Of a DNA stretch of 49,521 nt, positions 42,480 to 49,521 are shown in pieces. The notes beneath the pieces were generated by a model. That model saw nothing but the letters and a program-made list of their open reading frames with translations, searched no databases and had not been told where the DNA came from. The translations under genes were made by a program, and so were the position numbers. Each line of letters begins with the position of its first letter. The first letter of the stretch is position 1. The stretch spans positions 1 to 49,521 of the forward strand of contig NZ_LGHK01000111.1 in assembly GCF_001908235.1 (NCBI RefSeq), written 5' to 3'. The stretch is from Bradyrhizobium sp. NAS96.2. Its GTDB lineage: Bacteria; Pseudomonadota; Alphaproteobacteria; Rhizobiales; Xanthobacteraceae.

Positions 42480-42583
42480 TTGTCGTCGCCCGGCTTGACC
42501 GGGCGACCCAGTACGCCGCGGCCTATCGGCTCAAGCACGACCGTCTCTGGAATACTGGATCACCCGCATGCGCGGGTGATGAC
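42480..42583. repeat. family E palindromic repeat
   Basis: It contains two inner hairpins, cgtcgcccggcttgaccggg and atcacccgcatgcgcgggtg, plus cccagta near the left and tactgg near the right that pair with each other. Only one copy is in the window. Confidence 0.7.
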
Positions 42584-42608
42584 AATGAGCAAGCTGAGTA
42601 AGCCAATT

Positions 42609-42711
42609 CCGTCACCCTGAGGAGCGCGTAGCGCGTCTCGAAGGGTCGACGGCCACCAGCCGGGCCGTGCATCCTTCGAGGCTCGCAAGTGCTCGCACCT
42701 CAGGATGACGG
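42609..42711. repeat. family C palindromic repeat, copy 2
   Basis: ccgtcaccctgaggagcgcg ... ggtcgacggccaccagccgg ... gtgcatccttcgaggctcgc ... cacctcaggatgacgg. It shares the central ggccaccagcc and the outer arms with the copy at 32148-32252. Confidence 0.9.
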
Positions 42712-42728
42712 GACGGACAGCGCCGAGT

Positions 42729-44165
42729 TCAAAACATCTCGAAATATTCGCGCTGCTCCCAGTCCGACACCTCGGCCTGGAAACGCTCGATCTCCGCGTT
42801 CTTGATGAAGACGTAATAGTCGACGAACTCCGGCCCGAGTGCCTGGCGAAAGAACGGATCGTCTTGCAGCGCGAACACCGCCTCGCGCAGCGACTTCGGC
42901 AGCAGCGCGGCCTTGGTCTCGTAGGGCGTGTCGGCGGACGGGCCGGGATCGAGTTTGCGGTCGACGCCGTCGAGACCGGAGAGGATCTGGCTCGCCATGT
43001 AGAGATAGGGATTGGCGGCCGGCTCGCCGATCCGGTTCTCCAGCCGTGTTGCCGGATCACTGGCGCCGCCGAGCACGCGGATCATCACGCCGCGATTGTC
43101 GCGGCCCCAGATCGCGCGGTCCGGCGCCAGCGAATAGGAGCGGTAGCGCTTGTAGCCGTTGATGGTCGGCGTCGTGAACACGGTCGAGGCCCGCGCGTGC
43201 TCGATCAGGCCCGCGAGCCAGGCGCGGCCGAGCGGGCTCAAGGGCTCGCCGTTCTCCTTCGCCATGAAGACGTTCTCGCCGCCCGCGCGCGACACCACTG
43301 ACTGATGCAGATGCCAGCCGCTCGCGAACACGTTCGGCAGCTTCGGCCGGCACATGAAGGTCGCGTGATAGCCGTGGCGGCGCGCGATCTGCTTCACCGC
43401 CGAGCGGAACAGCACCATGTTGTCGGCTGGCTCGAGCCCCACGGTCGGCGCGAAGGTGAATTCGCACTGGCTCGGGCCGAACTCGACCTCGACCGAACGC
43501 AAGGGCAGGCCAAGCGCGAGGACGTCGCGGCGGATGATCTCGAGTGCCGGCTCCATTTGATCGTAGCGTTGCTCGGTGAGGTACTGATAGCCGTGCGACA
43601 GCAGGCTGACCGACGGGGGCCGTCCGGGCTGGCCGGCGTCCTCCGGCGCCATGTGCGGGTCGTCGAGCTTGAACAGATGGAATTCGACCTCGAGCCCGGC
43701 GACGAAATCATAGCCGCGGCCTGCGAGCTGATCGAGCACCTTGCGATAGAGGTTGCGGGTCGCGAACGGCACCGGTCGGCCGTCGCTGAAATAGAGGTCG
43801 CATAACACCCAGCCGGTATTCTCCGCCCAGGGCAGCACACGGAACGTGGTGGGGTCGGCGACCATCAGCACGTCGGCCGCGCCCTCCATCTCCTTCATGC
43901 CGAAGCCGCCGCCTGATGTGAACACCGGAAACACGGTCTTGTGCGAGGTGTCCTTGGCGAGCATCGTCGTGGTGATCGAGCAGCCGCCTTCCAGCGAGCG
44001 CACCGCTTCGCTGGCGATCAGCGTCTTGCCGCGCAATATGCCATGCTGGTCGGGGAACGACAGGCGGATGACCTCGAGGTTCTTCTCCTCGACGATGCGG
44101 CGGAGGCGCTGCGCGGCCTCCTTCTGCTCATCCGACCACAGGCCATGACGCTCGACAAAGCTCAC
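42729..44165 (-). CDS. glutamine-synthetase-family ligase
   Basis: The 478-residue protein has the GlnA catalytic fold: the beta-grasp N-terminus (VIRLSFPDQHGILRGKTLIA), metal-binding glutamates in FVAGLEVEFHLF and FGPSQCEFTFAP, the histidine in ASGWHLHQSV, and the arginine/glutamate motif LENRIGEPAANPYLYMA. The sequence departs from true glutamine synthetases in many places, as gamma-glutamylamine ligases such as PuuA, IpuC and TdnQ do. Those enzymes attach glutamate to an amine using ATP. The GTG start has GAGAGGAG seven bases before it. It lies downstream of a Rieske oxygenase gene in the same direction, an arrangement known from aniline-type catabolism. Confidence 0.88.
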   Translation of the reverse strand: MSFVERHGLWSDEQKEAAQRLRRIVEEKNLEVIRLSFPDQHGILRGKTLIASEAVRSLEGGCSITTTMLAKDTSHKTVFPVFTSGGGFGMKEMEGAADVLMVADPTTFRVLPWAENTGWVLCDLYFSDGRPVPFATRNLYRKVLDQLAGRGYDFVAGLEVEFHLFKLDDPHMAPEDAGQPGRPPSVSLLSHGYQYLTEQRYDQMEPALEIIRRDVLALGLPLRSVEVEFGPSQCEFTFAPTVGLEPADNMVLFRSAVKQIARRHGYHATFMCRPKLPNVFASGWHLHQSVVSRAGGENVFMAKENGEPLSPLGRAWLAGLIEHARASTVFTTPTINGYKRYRSYSLAPDRAIWGRDNRGVMIRVLGGASDPATRLENRIGEPAANPYLYMASQILSGLDGVDRKLDPGPSADTPYETKAALLPKSLREAVFALQDDPFFRQALGPEFVDYYVFIKNAEIERFQAEVSDWEQREYFEMF

Positions 44166-44185
44166 CGCGTCACTCCTCTCTCAGT

Positions 44186-44307
44186 CGTCATTGCGAGCCA
44201 CCCGGTCGGCGCGAAGCGCCGCCGGATGACAGGCTCCGCGAAGCAATCCACGCATCCACAAGCGCGGAAAGATGGATTGCTTCGTCGCTTCGCTCCTCGC
44301 AATGACG
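44186..44307. repeat. family A palindromic repeat, copy 5 (longer form)
   Basis: cgtcattgcgagccacccgg at left; right arm gcttcgctcctcgcaatgac. The left arm carries an additional insertion cggtcggcgcgaagcgccgccggatgaca. It lies between the Rieske and glutamine-synthetase-like genes. Confidence 0.88.
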
Positions 44308-44325
44308 GTGGGGTCATCGGGTACA

Positions 44326-45684
44326 TCACTCCGCCGCCGTCAGATGCTGCACCTTGCCCGCGATCTCGCGCGGCACGGGCGCGGCCCACGGCGCGCCGCG
44401 GCGGCGCTTGACGTCGACTTCCATCCAGTAGAGCTCCCAGCCGAGCGTCGGCCCGATGCCGTCCATCGTGGCCGGGCCCTGGATGCTGCGTGCCGAGGCG
44501 TCGTCGAGGAACAGCATCGGCTTTTCGCCGCCGCCGACCTTCTCGATCTCCTGCCGCAGCAGGCGGCGATACTGCACGATCGCCTTGTCGCTCTGGCCGA
44601 GATGCTCGTTGGTGCGGTCCTGGATCGCTCCCATCGATTCCACCGCCCACTGGTCGTGGACGTTGATGTCGGTGCCCATGCCGGTATAGGTCTCGGTCGC
44701 CTGCTCGTGTGGATCGAAACCGTAATCGTTGCTGCGGTTCTTGCGCGACTTGTAGTCGGGCAGCGTGTAGAGCTCGAGCCGCTGGTCGCGCATCTTCTGC
44801 TTGTCGACCGGCGCCGCGTAGCTGGTGAAGATCGCGTACCAGTAGCAGTTCTCGTCATCGACCGGCACGTGCCACTGCGTGATCGTCATCTCGGTCGACA
44901 TCGGAATCACGAAGCCGTGCGGGAACAGCTGATTGGTGACGCGCACATGGGTCCGCTCTTCGTCGAGCTCGCGCAGCGCGATCAGGCGAAGGCCGTATTC
45001 GGTGTGCTCGACATTGATGATCGGCCGATCGTATTCGCGCAGGATTTTCGTCATCGGCATGTCGCTGCCGGCGGAGGCGCCGCGGAATTGCTTGCCGTAG
45101 GCCGCCGAGGTGTCCTCGTCCTCGAAGAAGCGATGCAGGAAGGAGGCGTGCGCCGGATCGATGCCGACTTCGAGCGCCTGCAGCCAGTTGCAGTTCATGT
45201 GGCCCTTGAACGCGAACGTGTGGCTGCCCGGCGCGACGAAGCAGTCGAGCTCCGGAAAGGCCGGCGGCGCGCCTTCGCCCAGGTAAGCCCACAGGATGCC
45301 GCTCTTCTCCACCACTGGATAGGAGCGCTGCTTGATGCCCTTGCAGAGCTGCGAGCCGGCCGGCTCCGCCGGCGTCTCGATGCACTGACCTGATGTGTCG
45401 AACAGCCAGCCATGGAAGGCGCAGCGCAGCCCGCCGTTCTCGAGCCGGCCGAAGGCGAGGTCGGCGCCGCGATGCGCGCAGTGGCGATCGATCAGGCCGT
45501 AGCTGCCGTCCTCGCCGCGAAACAGCACCAGGTTTTCGCCGAGCAGGCGCACCGGCCGGACCGGGCGCGGTCCTTCCAATTCGTCGACCAGCGCTGCCGG
45601 CTGCCAGTAACTCCGCATCAGCTTTCCGCACGGGTCCTTGCGACCGGTGCGGGTGATCAGATCGTTCGCTTCCTGGCTCATCAT
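44326..45684 (-). CDS. Rieske non-heme iron oxygenase, alpha subunit
   Basis: The 452-residue protein has a Rieske [2Fe-2S] site with C69-x-H71 and C88-x-x-H91 (CAHRGADLAFGR, LRCAFHGWLF) and a mononuclear iron site with H179, H184 and bridging D176 (LEVGIDPAHASFLHRF). The layout is like phthalate 4,5-dioxygenase and related one-component-alpha oxygenases, which hydroxylate or demethylate aromatic acids. A reductase subunit is needed but not encoded in the window. ATG 45684 (next ATG at 45681) has GGGAGA before it. The divergent IclR gene is the likely regulator. Confidence 0.93.
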   Translation of the reverse strand: MMSQEANDLITRTGRKDPCGKLMRSYWQPAALVDELEGPRPVRPVRLLGENLVLFRGEDGSYGLIDRHCAHRGADLAFGRLENGGLRCAFHGWLFDTSGQCIETPAEPAGSQLCKGIKQRSYPVVEKSGILWAYLGEGAPPAFPELDCFVAPGSHTFAFKGHMNCNWLQALEVGIDPAHASFLHRFFEDEDTSAAYGKQFRGASAGSDMPMTKILREYDRPIINVEHTEYGLRLIALRELDEERTHVRVTNQLFPHGFVIPMSTEMTITQWHVPVDDENCYWYAIFTSYAAPVDKQKMRDQRLELYTLPDYKSRKNRSNDYGFDPHEQATETYTGMGTDINVHDQWAVESMGAIQDRTNEHLGQSDKAIVQYRRLLRQEIEKVGGGEKPMLFLDDASARSIQGPATMDGIGPTLGWELYWMEVDVKRRRGAPWAAPVPREIAGKVQHLTAAE

Positions 45685-45770
45685 GGCGGCGTCTCCCGGA
45701 TTTGGATTTGTTCGCCTATTGAACGAATGTGCGAATTATGCCATGTCTGATCCGGACAGCAAGCGCAATT

Positions 45771-45785
45771 TTTGAACCGTTCAAA
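45771..45785. promoter_or_regulatory. candidate IclR operator
   Basis: TTTGAACCGTTCAAA has perfect 7-base arms about one central base. A second looser element, GTTCGCCTATTGAAC (45710-45724), has the same GTTC/GAAC halves with a 7-base centre. Both lie in the 114-base gap between the divergent Rieske and IclR genes. Confidence 0.65.
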
Positions 45786-45798
45786 GCCGCAGACCCCG

Positions 45799-46584
45799 AT
45801 GCCCAAGCTGAAACGGACCGATCAGGACGAGCGCGCCACCGATTTCGTCGAGGCGCTCGATCGCGGCCTGCGCCTGTTGCAGGTGTTCGGCACGGTTACG
45901 GGTCCTGCAACGCTGAGCGATCTAGCGCGCGCCGCCGATCTGCCGCGCGCAACGGCGCGCCGCATCCTGTTCACGCTGGCGCATGGCGGTTTTGTCACCA
46001 CCGACGGCAAGCTGTTCACGCTGACGCCGCATGTGCTGACGCTCGCCGGCTCGTTCCTGCAATCCAACCAAGTGGTGACGGTGCTGCAGCCGGTGCTCGA
46101 TCGCATCGCCACCGCAGCGCAGGAAATCGCTTCGCTTGCGCTGCTCGACGGCGACGACGTCGTGTTCGTCGCGCGCTCGAGCCCGACCCGGGTGTTCTCC
46201 GCCGGTCTCGACATCGGCTACCGGCTGCCGGCGTTCTGCACCTCGGTCGGCCGCGCGATGCTCGGCCGGCTCGATGATGCCGAGCTTGCAGCGCGGCTGA
46301 AAGCGATGCGCCGCGATCCGGTGACGCCGCAGACCGTGACCGACCCGAAGAAGCTGCTCGCGACGATTATCGCCGATCGCGCGCAAGGCTACTCACTGGT
46401 CGACCGCGAGGCCGAGCCGCACTTCCGCTCGATCTCGGTGCCGGTGCGCCGCTATGACGGCACCATCGTCGCCGCCATCAACATGGGCGCGCATGTCGAC
46501 CGCGTGCCGGCCAGGGAATTGATCGACCGTTTCCTGCCGCTGCTGCGCGACGGCGCGGACGATGTGAAGAGCCGGTTGTTGTAG
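45799..46584 (+). CDS. IclR-family transcriptional regulator
   Basis: The 261-residue protein has an N-terminal winged helix (about 18-80: FVEALDRGLRLLQVF, TLSDLARAADLPRATARRIL, GGFVTTDGKLFTLTPHVLTL) and the IclR effector domain (about 90-255: SFLQSNQVVTVLQPVLDRIA, CTSVGRAMLGRLDDAELAAR, SLVDREAEPHFRSISVPVRR). IclR proteins of the PcaR/PobR type activate aromatic catabolic genes. The ATG at 45799 is used; a TTG at 45772 lies inside the palindromic operator. It is divergent from the Rieske oxygenase gene. Confidence 0.94.
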   Translation: MPKLKRTDQDERATDFVEALDRGLRLLQVFGTVTGPATLSDLARAADLPRATARRILFTLAHGGFVTTDGKLFTLTPHVLTLAGSFLQSNQVVTVLQPVLDRIATAAQEIASLALLDGDDVVFVARSSPTRVFSAGLDIGYRLPAFCTSVGRAMLGRLDDAELAARLKAMRRDPVTPQTVTDPKKLLATIIADRAQGYSLVDREAEPHFRSISVPVRRYDGTIVAAINMGAHVDRVPARELIDRFLPLLRDGADDVKSRLL

Positions 46585-46602
46585 ATCTTCGCCGCTAATT
46601 TC

Positions 46603-46682
46603 CGTCATTGCGAGCGAAGCGAAGCAATCCACGCATCGGCACACGCGGAAAGATGGATTGCTTCGCTTCGCTCGCAATGACG
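46603..46682. repeat. family A palindromic repeat, copy 6
   Basis: cgtcattgcgagcgaagcga and cttcgcttcgctcgcaatga arms, almost perfectly complementary, with gcaatccacgcatc in the loop. It lies between convergent iclR and boxR genes. Confidence 0.9.
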
Positions 46683-46694
46683 CGCGAAGCGCGA

Positions 46695-47603
46695 CTAAAG
46701 CGCCACGCTGCGTAACCCGAAGCTCCGCGCCTCGTTCTGCAGCACCGGGCGCACAGAGTCGATCAGCCGCGCGGCGGCGGCGTCGACCGAGAGGCCGGCG
46801 GTGTCGACCACCGCCGATGCGCGGGCGTAGAGCGGCTCGCGGCTGACCAGGATGTTGCGCAATTCGGCCATCGCCGAGCGGTCGTCGGCCATCGGGCGCA
46901 GATCGCCCTGGCGGCGGACGCGGGCCATGTGCTCTTCCGGCTCGGCCTTCAGCCAGATCGTGTAGAACGACGACAGGATCAAATCGAAGGTCAGCGCCTC
47001 GGAGACGATGCCGCCGCCGGTCGCCAGCACCATCAATTCCTTCCGCGCCAGCAGCTGGGTCAGCGCGGCCTGCTCCATGCGGCGAAAGCCTTCCTGGCCG
47101 TACAGCGCGATGATCTCGGCGACCGAGAGGCCGTTCTGCGCCTCGATCTCCTTGTTGAGCTCGACAAAGCTCCAGCCGATCTTCTTCGCCAGCATCCGCC
47201 CGAGCGTGGTCTTGCCGGCGCCGCGCAGGCCGATCAGCGCGATGCCGGAGAACGAGGCGCGGCGCGGCGCCAGCGGGCTGCTGCCGGCAAGCATGTCCTT
47301 GGCCTGCGCGATCTGGCTCGGCGACGCCTTGCGCAGGAGATCGCGGATCACGGCCCAATCGGGCACCGGCTCGCTGGAGGGGATCAGGTCCTCGAGATGC
47401 GCGCCCATCGCGCCTGCGACACGGCGCAGCAGCACGATCGAGACATTGCCTTTGCCGCTTTCGAGCTGGGCGATGTAGCGTTCGGAAATGCCAGAGACCT
47501 TGGCGAGCACCTTGCGCGACATGCCGCGCAGCGCGCGCATGGTGCGCACGCGCTGGCCGAGTTGCTCGAGGAAGTCGGTTTCCGGATCGTTGGCTGCGGT
47601 CAT
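46695..47603 (-). CDS. boxR: BoxR/BzdR-type regulator (HTH plus shikimate-kinase-like domain)
   Basis: The 302-residue protein has an N-terminal XRE helix-turn-helix (about 15-72: LGQRVRTMRALRGMSRKVLA, KVSGISERYIAQLESGKGNV), a linker, and a C-terminal shikimate-kinase-like domain (about 115-290) with Walker A GLRGAGKTT at 125-133 and VLATGGGIVSEALTF. This fusion is the diagnostic layout of BzdR/BoxR, repressors of benzoyl-CoA pathways for which benzoyl-CoA is the inducer bound by the kinase-like domain. It is divergent from benzoate-CoA ligase, as expected. A true shikimate kinase would lack the HTH. Confidence 0.9.
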   Translation of the reverse strand: MTAANDPETDFLEQLGQRVRTMRALRGMSRKVLAKVSGISERYIAQLESGKGNVSIVLLRRVAGAMGAHLEDLIPSSEPVPDWAVIRDLLRKASPSQIAQAKDMLAGSSPLAPRRASFSGIALIGLRGAGKTTLGRMLAKKIGWSFVELNKEIEAQNGLSVAEIIALYGQEGFRRMEQAALTQLLARKELMVLATGGGIVSEALTFDLILSSFYTIWLKAEPEEHMARVRRQGDLRPMADDRSAMAELRNILVSREPLYARASAVVDTAGLSVDAAAARLIDSVRPVLQNEARSFGLRSVAL

Positions 47604-47779
47604 GATCCCTGTGCGACGCGCGCGGTCCTGCCTGAATCAGACCGAGGTGTGAGGAAACATAATGCCGATGAGGATTGACAGCAAGCCGATCTGGTGGCTT
47701 TGTATGAATTATAATTCTTAAATCTTGACGGGAGAGGGCAGGCGCGACGCGCCTGCGCCTGCGCCTTGAGGAGCGGGCC
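47604..47779. promoter_or_regulatory. boxR-ligase divergent promoter region
   Basis: This 176-base region has a perfect 12-base palindrome, GAATTATAATTC, at 47706-47717 that contains TATAAT, a possible -10 for the ligase gene. TTGACA occurs at 47675-47680, but the spacing to TATAAT is too long for one promoter. The TGCA repeats described for BzdR operators were not seen. Confidence 0.4.
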
Positions 47780-49306
47780 ATGACCTACAACGCAGTGACT
47801 TGGCTGCTCGACCGCAATGTCGATGAGGGCCGCGGCGACAAGGTCGTGTTCGACGATACGGTGTCGCAAATCACCTACGGCCAGTTGCAGCAGCAGACCC
47901 GCCGCGTCGGCAACATGCTGCGCCGGCTCGGCGTGCGCCGCGAGGAGCGGGTCGCCATGATCATGCTGGACACGGTCGATTTCCCGATCGTGTTCCTCGG
48001 CGCGATCCGCGCCGGCGTGGTGCCGGTGCCGCTGAACACGCTGCTGACATCAGAGCAGTTCGCCTACATCCTCGGCGATTGCCGTTCGCGCGTGCTGTTC
48101 GTGTCCGAAGCCCTGCTGCCGGTGCTGAAGGATGTCATCCCCCTGCTGCCCGATCTCGAACATGTCGTGGTCTCCGGCAAGGAGGCGCATGGCCACAAGT
48201 TGCTTGCGGACGAGCTGGCACGCGAGAGCGACAAATTCACGACCGCGCCAACTCATCCTGAAGAGCCGGCATTCTGGCTCTATTCGTCGGGGTCGACCGG
48301 CATGCCCAAAGGCGTCCGGCATCTGCAAGCCAGCCTGCAGGCGACCGCCGACACTTACGGCAAGCAGGTGCTTGCGGTCAGGGAGGACGACGTCTGCCTC
48401 TCGGCGGCAAAGCTGTTCTTCGCCTATGGGCTCGGCAACTCGCTGACGTTCCCGATGTCGGTCGGTGCCAGCACGGTGCTCAATTCCGCGCGACCGACGC
48501 CGGCGCTGATGTTCAATCTGATGAACACATACAATCCGACCATCTTCTACGGCGCACCGACGCTGTTTGCCGCGATGCTCAACGACGAGGCGTCGAAGGG
48601 CGCGCGGGCCGGGACGCGGTTGCGGATCTGTGCGTCCGCCGGCGAGGCGTTGCCGGAATCCGTCGGCCATAACTGGAAGTCGCGGTTCGGCGTCGACATC
48701 CTCGACGGGATCGGCTCGACCGAGCTGCTGCACATCTTCCTGTCGAACGCGCCAGGCGACATCAAATACGGCACGTCCGGCCGTCCCGTTCCCGGCTACA
48801 AGGTTCGTCTGGTCAGCGATGCCGGTGACGATGTGCCGGACGGCGAAGTCGGCGAGCTCCTGGTCGAGGCGCCATCGGCGGGCGAGGGCTATTGGAACCA
48901 GCGCAGCAAGAGCAAGAACACCTTTCAGGGGCATTGGACCCGCACCGGCGACAAATATGTCCGCAATGAAGACGGCCGCTATACCTTCTGCGGTCGCGCC
49001 GACGACATGTTCAAGGTATCGGGCATCTGGGTCTCGCCGTTCGAGGTCGAGAGCGCGCTGATCACGCACCCCGCGGTGCTGGAAGCGGCTGTCGTGCCGG
49101 AGGCCGATCCGGAAGGGCTGTTGAAACCGAAGGCCTATGTGGTGCTGCGCGCAAGCAGTGCGACCGACAATCTCTTCGAGGCGCTCAAGGAACACGTCAA
49201 GCAGAAGATCGGCCCGTGGAAATATCCGCGCTGGATCGAGGTGGTCGACGATCTGCCGAAGACGGCGAACGGCAAGATCCAGCGGTTCAAGTTGCGCGAA
49301 CATTAG
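47780..49306 (+). CDS. bclA: benzoate-CoA ligase
   Basis: The 508-residue enzyme forms benzoyl-CoA from benzoate, CoA and ATP. AMP-binding motifs are LYSSGSTGMPKGVRHLQ and GIGSTELLHIFLSN, followed by GEGYWNQRSKSKNTFQGHWT, RTGDKY and the C-terminal lysine motif LPKTANGKIQRFKL. The region CLSAAKLFFAYGLGNSLTFP is a good marker for benzoate-CoA ligases. GAGGAG lies eight bases before the ATG. The divergent BoxR gene places it in the aerobic box pathway, but boxA, boxB and boxC are not in the window; an IS110 element follows it. Confidence 0.92.
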   Translation: MTYNAVTWLLDRNVDEGRGDKVVFDDTVSQITYGQLQQQTRRVGNMLRRLGVRREERVAMIMLDTVDFPIVFLGAIRAGVVPVPLNTLLTSEQFAYILGDCRSRVLFVSEALLPVLKDVIPLLPDLEHVVVSGKEAHGHKLLADELARESDKFTTAPTHPEEPAFWLYSSGSTGMPKGVRHLQASLQATADTYGKQVLAVREDDVCLSAAKLFFAYGLGNSLTFPMSVGASTVLNSARPTPALMFNLMNTYNPTIFYGAPTLFAAMLNDEASKGARAGTRLRICASAGEALPESVGHNWKSRFGVDILDGIGSTELLHIFLSNAPGDIKYGTSGRPVPGYKVRLVSDAGDDVPDGEVGELLVEAPSAGEGYWNQRSKSKNTFQGHWTRTGDKYVRNEDGRYTFCGRADDMFKVSGIWVSPFEVESALITHPAVLEAAVVPEADPEGLLKPKAYVVLRASSATDNLFEALKEHVKQKIGPWKYPRWIEVVDDLPKTANGKIQRFKLREH

Positions 49307-49318
49307 CACTGCCTCTAC

Positions 49319-49412
49319 GTCGTCCCGGCGAAAGCCGGGACCCATACGCCGCGGCATTCGTTTTGAGAGACGCTGTTCAACGGCTTGTGCGCAAAAACTA
49401 ACGCCTGTGGTT
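49319..49412 (+). repeat. half of a family B palindromic repeat, cut by the right-hand IS110
   Basis: The left arm cgtcccggcgaaagccgggacccat is intact. The expected right end of family B, gtggttatgggtccc, begins as ctgtggtt at 49405-49412 and then changes to unrelated sequence (gatggtgtgg), where the IS110 element appears to begin. Confidence 0.65.
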
Positions 49413-49420
49413 GATGGTGT

Positions 49421-49486
49421 GGACGGCCCCCTACGGCATCAGTGTGCCAGAATGAGGTTGTGCAATCTCAAACGAGGGGACCGTCC
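49421..49486 (+). promoter_or_regulatory. RNA stem covering the transposase ribosome site
   Basis: ggacggccccc (49421-49431) pairs with ggggaccgtcc (49476-49486) with one mismatch, just before the GTG start at 49487. Two smaller hairpins lie inside (ggca/tgcc at 49434-49447 and gaggtt/aatctc at 49454-49469), giving a three-way junction. The ribosome site gagggga is inside the stem, so read-through transcripts would be poorly translated. Confidence 0.6.
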
Positions 49487-49521
49487 GTGAAGCAGATTAT
49501 CCGCATTGGAATGGATACGTC
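49487..49521 (+). CDS. IS110-family transposase, N-terminal start (partial)
   Basis: The GTG at 49487 opens a frame reading MKQIIRIGMDTS up to the window edge. This is the usual beginning of IS110/IS1111 transposases (MKQIIRIGMDTSK), and the aspartate is the first of the DEDD catalytic set of the RuvC-like domain. The rest lies outside the window. Confidence 0.75.
   Translation, partial: MKQIIRIGMDT

Larger units (their letters stand above)
42409..42728. other. 320-base gap filled by palindromic repeats
   Basis: No gene is seen between the convergent livF and glutamine-synthetase-like genes. A family E palindrome lies at about 42480-42583 and a family C copy at 42609-42711; the first 70 bases have no clear feature beyond a stray caccctgagaggatg fragment that resembles a family C arm. 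Confidence 0.8.
49413..49521 (+). mobile_element. left end of an IS110-family insertion sequence
   Basis: The boundary is placed where the family B repeat breaks off, 74 bases before the transposase start. No inverted terminal repeat is visible. The right end lies outside the window. Confidence 0.6.

Noticed and set aside
46695..47603. Simple shikimate kinase (aroK)
   Set aside because: The N-terminal XRE helix-turn-helix and the divergent benzoate-CoA ligase point to a BoxR/BzdR regulator.

Overview
The window reads as chromosomal DNA of a high-GC alphaproteobacterium, most likely Bradyrhizobium or a close relative such as Rhodopseudomonas. The grounds are the protein families (a CYP199A-type P450, a BoxR/benzoate-CoA ligase pair, many ABC and TRAP binding proteins), the codon use, and at least five families of dispersed intergenic palindromes. 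No tRNA, rRNA, CRISPR or prophage genes were seen. The only mobile DNA is at the two edges. The last 28 codons of an IS110-family transposase lie at the left end, and the first 11 codons of a different IS110-family transposase lie at the right end. Each appears to sit inside a palindromic repeat.

Layout. 0-4.7 kb: two LysE-type exporters and polA, whose 3'-5' exonuclease domain has lost its metal ligands. 4.8-10.4 kb: a leftward signalling operon of a TRAP-type binding protein, a membrane histidine kinase, a REC-histidine kinase hybrid and an OmpR-type regulator. 10.6-13 kb: an orphan UgpB-like binding protein and an odd APH-like kinase. 13.3-23.9 kb: a nitrogen-scavenging block. A consensus sigma-54 promoter precedes a family-5 (dipeptide/nickel type) ABC importer with a fused double ATPase, followed by AtzG-, AtzE- and AtzH/HpxZ-like proteins and a GntR/FCD regulator; the allophanate hydrolase AtzF is encoded on the opposite strand. 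I infer that a ureido or carbamoyl compound is imported and broken down through allophanate to ammonia and CO2 under nitrogen limitation.

24-30.1 kb: aromatic-acid genes: MarR regulator/feruloyl-CoA synthetase-like ligase, MarR regulator/CYP199A-like P450, and a LivK-like binding protein. 30.3-37.2 kb: mixed genes: isochorismatase-like hydrolase/AraC regulator, type II NADH dehydrogenase, DHA2-type MFS exporter, a small alpha-beta-barrel-like protein with an ECF sigma factor carrying a SnoaL-like tail, and a DUF805 membrane protein. 37.6-46.6 kb: a complete Liv-type ABC importer (binding protein, LivHMGF), then a leftward glutamine-synthetase-like ligase and a Rieske oxygenase, with a divergent IclR regulator. 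This set recalls gamma-glutamylation-dependent amine oxidation such as aniline catabolism. 46.7-49.3 kb: BoxR-type regulator and divergent benzoate-CoA ligase of the aerobic benzoyl-CoA pathway, followed by the IS110 element.

The general picture is a soil bacterium with many specialised uptake and catabolic modules, each paired with a local regulator and often with a visible palindromic operator, separated by palindromic repeats that also seem to serve as IS110 targets.
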